From the IMG/VR virus record IMGVR_UViG_3300008117_000253, positions 1-26,362 of that record: DNA of 26,362 nt; one strand, written 5' to 3'. The notes beneath the pieces were generated by a model that was not told the origin of the DNA, did not search any database, and saw nothing but the letters and a program-made list of their open reading frames with translations. The DNA comes from a virus. Both the position numbers and the translations under genes were made by a program. Shown here one piece after another: positions 26,309-26,362 of this stretch. Numbering within the stretch: the first letter of the stretch is position 1; each line of letters opens with the position of its first letter.

Positions 26309-26362
26309 CTCCTGCTTCCGGCGTTGGTGCAGCTCCTGCTTCAGGTGCTCCTTCTGGCGGCG
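26304..26362 (-). CDS. Partial gene: Ala/Pro/Glu/Gly-rich C-terminus
   Basis: Only the last 19 codons are in the window. In the frame ending at TAA (26306-26304) the C-terminus reads PEGAPEAGAAPTPEAGA. Such low-complexity tails are found in various virion proteins. Its identity cannot be decided; from T4 order a head or portal gene is possible. The stop codon is part of the late promoter of the neck gene. Confidence 0.45.
   Translation of the reverse strand, partial: PPEGAPEAGAAPTPEAGA

Overview
This window looks like part of the genome of a large, AT-rich, T4-like tailed phage (contractile-tail myovirus type). On the minus strand at the right end (about 21.3-26.4 kb) there is a T4-order head-morphogenesis block: gp13-like neck protein, gp4-like head-completion nuclease, gp21-type prohead protease, a tiny core protein, gp22-type scaffold and gp23-type major capsid protein. 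Other virion genes on the minus strand encode a baseplate hub/spike module (9.2-12.5 kb), a fibre-like protein (4.4-5.7 kb) and two small structural candidates (3.3-4.1 kb). The plus strand mostly carries non-structural genes: Hsp20 chaperone, holin-like and PAS membrane proteins, ClpP-like protease, GMP reductase-like enzyme, a possible TGT-like TIM barrel, a P-loop kinase, a phosphoribosyltransferase, class Ia ribonucleotide reductase (nrdA, nrdB) and several very small basic proteins. There is one tRNA-Thr(UGU).

Layout. 1-1.25 kb: three small plus-strand genes with distinctly more C-ending codons than the rest, behind a duplicated promoter-like element. 1.28-3.25 kb: a minus-strand array of eight tiny paralogous genes, each overlapping the next by 11 or 17 nt. 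3.28-5.67 kb: virion genes, a 34-residue basic ORF and the tRNA. 5.7-9.2 kb: plus-strand operon(s) hsp20 / membrane proteins / clpP / guaC-like. 9.2-12.5 kb: spike and hub genes. 12.5-16.7 kb: mixed nucleotide-metabolism, metallopeptidase and small genes. 16.8-20.9 kb: nrdA, two small basic late genes, nrdB and a hypothetical. 20.9-26.36 kb: capsid block.

The most striking signal is regulatory. Twelve start codons (ten minus, two plus) are preceded, at exactly 5 nt, by an octamer NNTAAATA matching the T4 late promoter (TATAAATA). A second set has a sigma70-like TATAAT or close variant ending 5-6 nt before the start codon. The tRNA has the same arrangement with 7 nt. If transcription starts at the usual distance from a -10 box, +1 falls on or next to the A of ATG, so most transcripts would be leaderless. 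This agrees with the near absence of Shine-Dalgarno sequences and splits the genes into a late class (virion and small basic proteins) and an early/middle class (metabolism). The major capsid gene is the exception: it has an 86-nt spacer with two hairpins and a purine-rich stretch.

A second theme is a possible set of packaged internal proteins. Several late genes begin with a 10-14 residue hydrophobic/acidic leader ending in (hydrophobic)-x-Glu, like the capsid-targeting peptides of T4 internal proteins that gp21 removes. The set includes a HELIH zinc metallopeptidase. Functions for the paralogue array, the PAS membrane protein and most small genes are not known; statements on them are inference from sequence and context.
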